Below, in pieces: positions 19,704-20,445 of a DNA stretch of 20,445 nucleotides. The DNA is from Saccoglossus kowalevskii (Eukaryota > Hemichordata > Enteropneusta > Harrimaniidae). Position numbers and translations under genes: made by a program. The stretch is from assembly GCF_000003605.2 (NCBI RefSeq), contig NW_003137832.1, forward strand, positions 21,742 to 42,186, given 5' to 3'. The notes beneath the pieces were generated by a model that saw nothing but the letters and a program-made list of their open reading frames with translations, was not told where the DNA came from and searched no databases. Numbering within the stretch: position 1 is the first letter of the stretch; each line of letters starts with the position of its first letter.

Positions 19704-20445
19704 CTGGCGCCCCGAAAGGAAGATATATCAATAAATATGTTAATAATGTAGTGAAAGCCATGGGCAAGATCAATAGTTGTTGGGGCAGGCTTAAGCAATG
19801 TTGATCCCTTCCTTACACAAGATTCCTTAAAATTAGTTAGTACCCAGGCAAAACATGCCACCAAAATCTTAGAAACGCATAATACTAAGAAAATCGGTAT
19901 GAATCATACGACTTGGGATCAGACACTGCATATGACATGCAGATAGCATGAAGAAAGTATTCAATTCAATGCTATAATAAAAAGATATACTACACTGGTG
20001 ATATGGGTAGGGTTAGGGGGGTTTAGTTTATTATAAATATTTATCAGTGAGAAAAAGCATTTGAGAACTAGAGCATCCCAAGCAGATCTGCACAAATAAG
20101 GTAATGAGGCAATTTAACAGTATTTGCCTTGAACTTTGAAGTGCATAGAGCACAGAAAGTGTTAGAAGGATCACATAGTGGTCAGTCAGAGTTCAACATC
20201 CTTGTGCCCATTTACTTCTAATAAATAAAAGCTCATAAAAATTAATTTTCCTACTGTCCATCCATGCAAACAATAAAACCCACTGGTACTATTTCATGCA
20301 TGTGATTAGTCTGGCTAACTACAAGTGAAGAATGATTCATTGCTCGTGAACATTCCAAGGGATCTTTATGAGCACAGTCATAAAACTCATCTCAACATAC
20401 AATGTTACACAGGAAATTAAACTGTACATGCTTCAACAGCCAACA
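19704..20445. other. NDUFA4 upstream intron (presumed)
   Basis: Bases beyond the penultimate exon show no NDUFA4-like N-terminal exon (KKHPSLIPL-type segment) on the minus strand, so this is probably intron running off the window. The longer open stretch at 19619-19864 is the real exon plus intronic read-through. Confidence 0.5.

Noticed and set aside
19619-19864. 81-codon minus-strand open stretch taken as a whole gene
   Set aside because: Only the C-terminal part matches NDUFA4; the upstream part does not fit the family and is better read as intron.
20006-20028. Telomere-like gggtagggttagggggg
   Set aside because: Irregular and only about 20 bases long; not a true TTAGGG array.

Overview
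The window looks like AT-rich nuclear DNA of a non-vertebrate animal. The evidence is spliced genes with GT-AG introns, a mitochondrial respiratory-chain subunit encoded in the nucleus, decayed LINEs, MITE-like DNA transposons and long microsatellites. A gustatory-receptor-like (GRL) gene outside an obvious insect context, together with an L1/Tx1-type LINE, fits a marine invertebrate such as a mollusc, annelid, brachiopod or hemichordate. The phylum cannot be fixed from the sequence alone.

Layout. 1-5.4 kb is non-coding, with a small repeated motif near 120-290, a (TA)27 run, two short plus-strand LINE relics (endonuclease-like near 1.9-2.05 kb, reverse-transcriptase-like near 3.04-3.13 kb) and a C11 tract. 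At 5380-5889 (minus) lies a fragment related to the receptor gene further right. 7.9-10.35 kb holds a 5'-truncated, frameshifted L1/Tx1-type LINE (minus) with a duplicated block at its 3' side. A (ATT)22 run sits at 11.05 kb. 11767-14051 (plus) is the best gene: three exons joined in phase 0 give a 401-residue seven-transmembrane protein. A separate 17-codon last exon carries the TYxxxxxQ signature of the insect GR/OR superfamily.

15.4-15.56 kb holds a tRNA-derived SINE-like sequence. 15738-17360 is an apparent non-autonomous DNA transposon with about 75-bp terminal inverted repeats (TIRs) and a 9-bp target duplication (8 of 9 matching). Its left TIR is split by a second, 450-bp TTAA-flanked element with its own perfect 25-bp inverted repeat. 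The right TIR abuts a (CG)19 run, and the interior carries a GC-rich open stretch. 18425-19703 (minus) holds the last two exons of NDUFA4 (complex IV subunit, formerly assigned to complex I). The intron between them contains a minisatellite of fourteen 35-36-bp units with degenerate edges.

The two receptor sequences point away from each other about 6 kb apart, which suggests a small GRL cluster with at least one decayed member. NDUFA4 is an unrelated housekeeping neighbour. Everything else is repeats or non-coding DNA in which I see no gene.
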